DNA of 22,795 nt from JAEUSG01 sp964590225 (GTDB taxonomy: Bacteria; Fibrobacterota; OXYB2-FULL-49-7; JAEUSG01): contig CAZPWS010000051.1 of assembly GCA_964590225.1 (NCBI GenBank), forward strand, positions 1-22,795, read 5' to 3'. Below the pieces are notes generated by a model. That model saw nothing but the letters and a program-made list of their open reading frames with translations, was not told the DNA's origin and did no database searches. Shown here in pieces: positions 22,741 through 22,795 of this stretch. Made by a program: the position numbers and the translations under genes. The stretch's first letter is position 1; each line of letters starts with the position of its first letter.

Positions 22741-22795
22741 AGCCCACATTCGTCACCCTATTTTACCAAATTTAAAGGAGTTATTACCTGACATT

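Overview
The window looks like a bacterial chromosome segment, AT-leaning and densely coded, with short gaps and many overlaps. The best guess is a flagellated member of the FCB assemblage, possibly a Fibrobacterota/Chitinivibrionia-type lineage. Three things suggest this: a secreted subtilase with a C-terminal domain resembling a type IX secretion sorting domain, several genes without a clear Shine-Dalgarno site, and a FlgM gene behind a near-consensus sigma-28 promoter. The lineage is an inference from gene content and is not proven by the sequence.

Layout. (1) 30-3196: a class I/II aminotransferase, translationally coupled through a GTGA overlap to a secreted transglutaminase-like protein. 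(2) 3206-9242: a two-operon arsenic island on the + strand. Operon A is arsR1, an ArsP/DUF318-type permease, a CPKC redox protein, a membrane-anchored CRSC thioredoxin-like protein and a CcdA/ArsG-like membrane protein. Operon B is arsM, arsR2, a thioredoxin-type arsC and ACR3. Each operon begins with a recognisable sigma-70 promoter overlapped or followed by a dyad that could be an ArsR operator. A long near-continuous hairpin lies inside operon A. (3) 9196-11227, minus strand: recO, a GNAT acetyltransferase and a small outer-membrane-like protein whose 3' end is overlapped by the ACR3 tail. (4) 11305-14186: a membrane-spanning AraC-type regulator with a large extracytoplasmic part, convergent with a BatD-like membrane protein. 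(5) 14272-16474: a small lipoprotein, ftsX and a degenerate LytM/EnvC activator, with no ftsE beside them. (6) 16476-18886, minus strand: the complete AmmeMemoRadiSam trio (radical SAM, Memo, AMMECR1). (7) 18930-21116: secreted S8 protease. (8) 21122-22112: flgM with tandem sigma-70 and sigma-28 promoters and a terminator, then a DUF4416 gene on the opposite strand. (9) 22304-22740: a self-contained transcription unit for a 96-residue basic protein with two tandem helix-turn-helix repeats.

How the genes work together. The arsenic island combines sensing (two ArsRs with CVC motifs), arsenate reduction, arsenite efflux and methylation. It also carries a second module (permease, two thioredoxin-fold proteins and a CcdA-like protein) that suggests handling of organoarsenicals or a transmembrane thiol relay. 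FtsX and the EnvC-like protein would control septal cell-wall hydrolases. FlgM would be made from a housekeeping promoter and fed back through sigma-28. The least explained objects are the tandem HTH protein, the membrane AraC regulator, the hairpin in operon A and the redox module next to the arsenic permeases.
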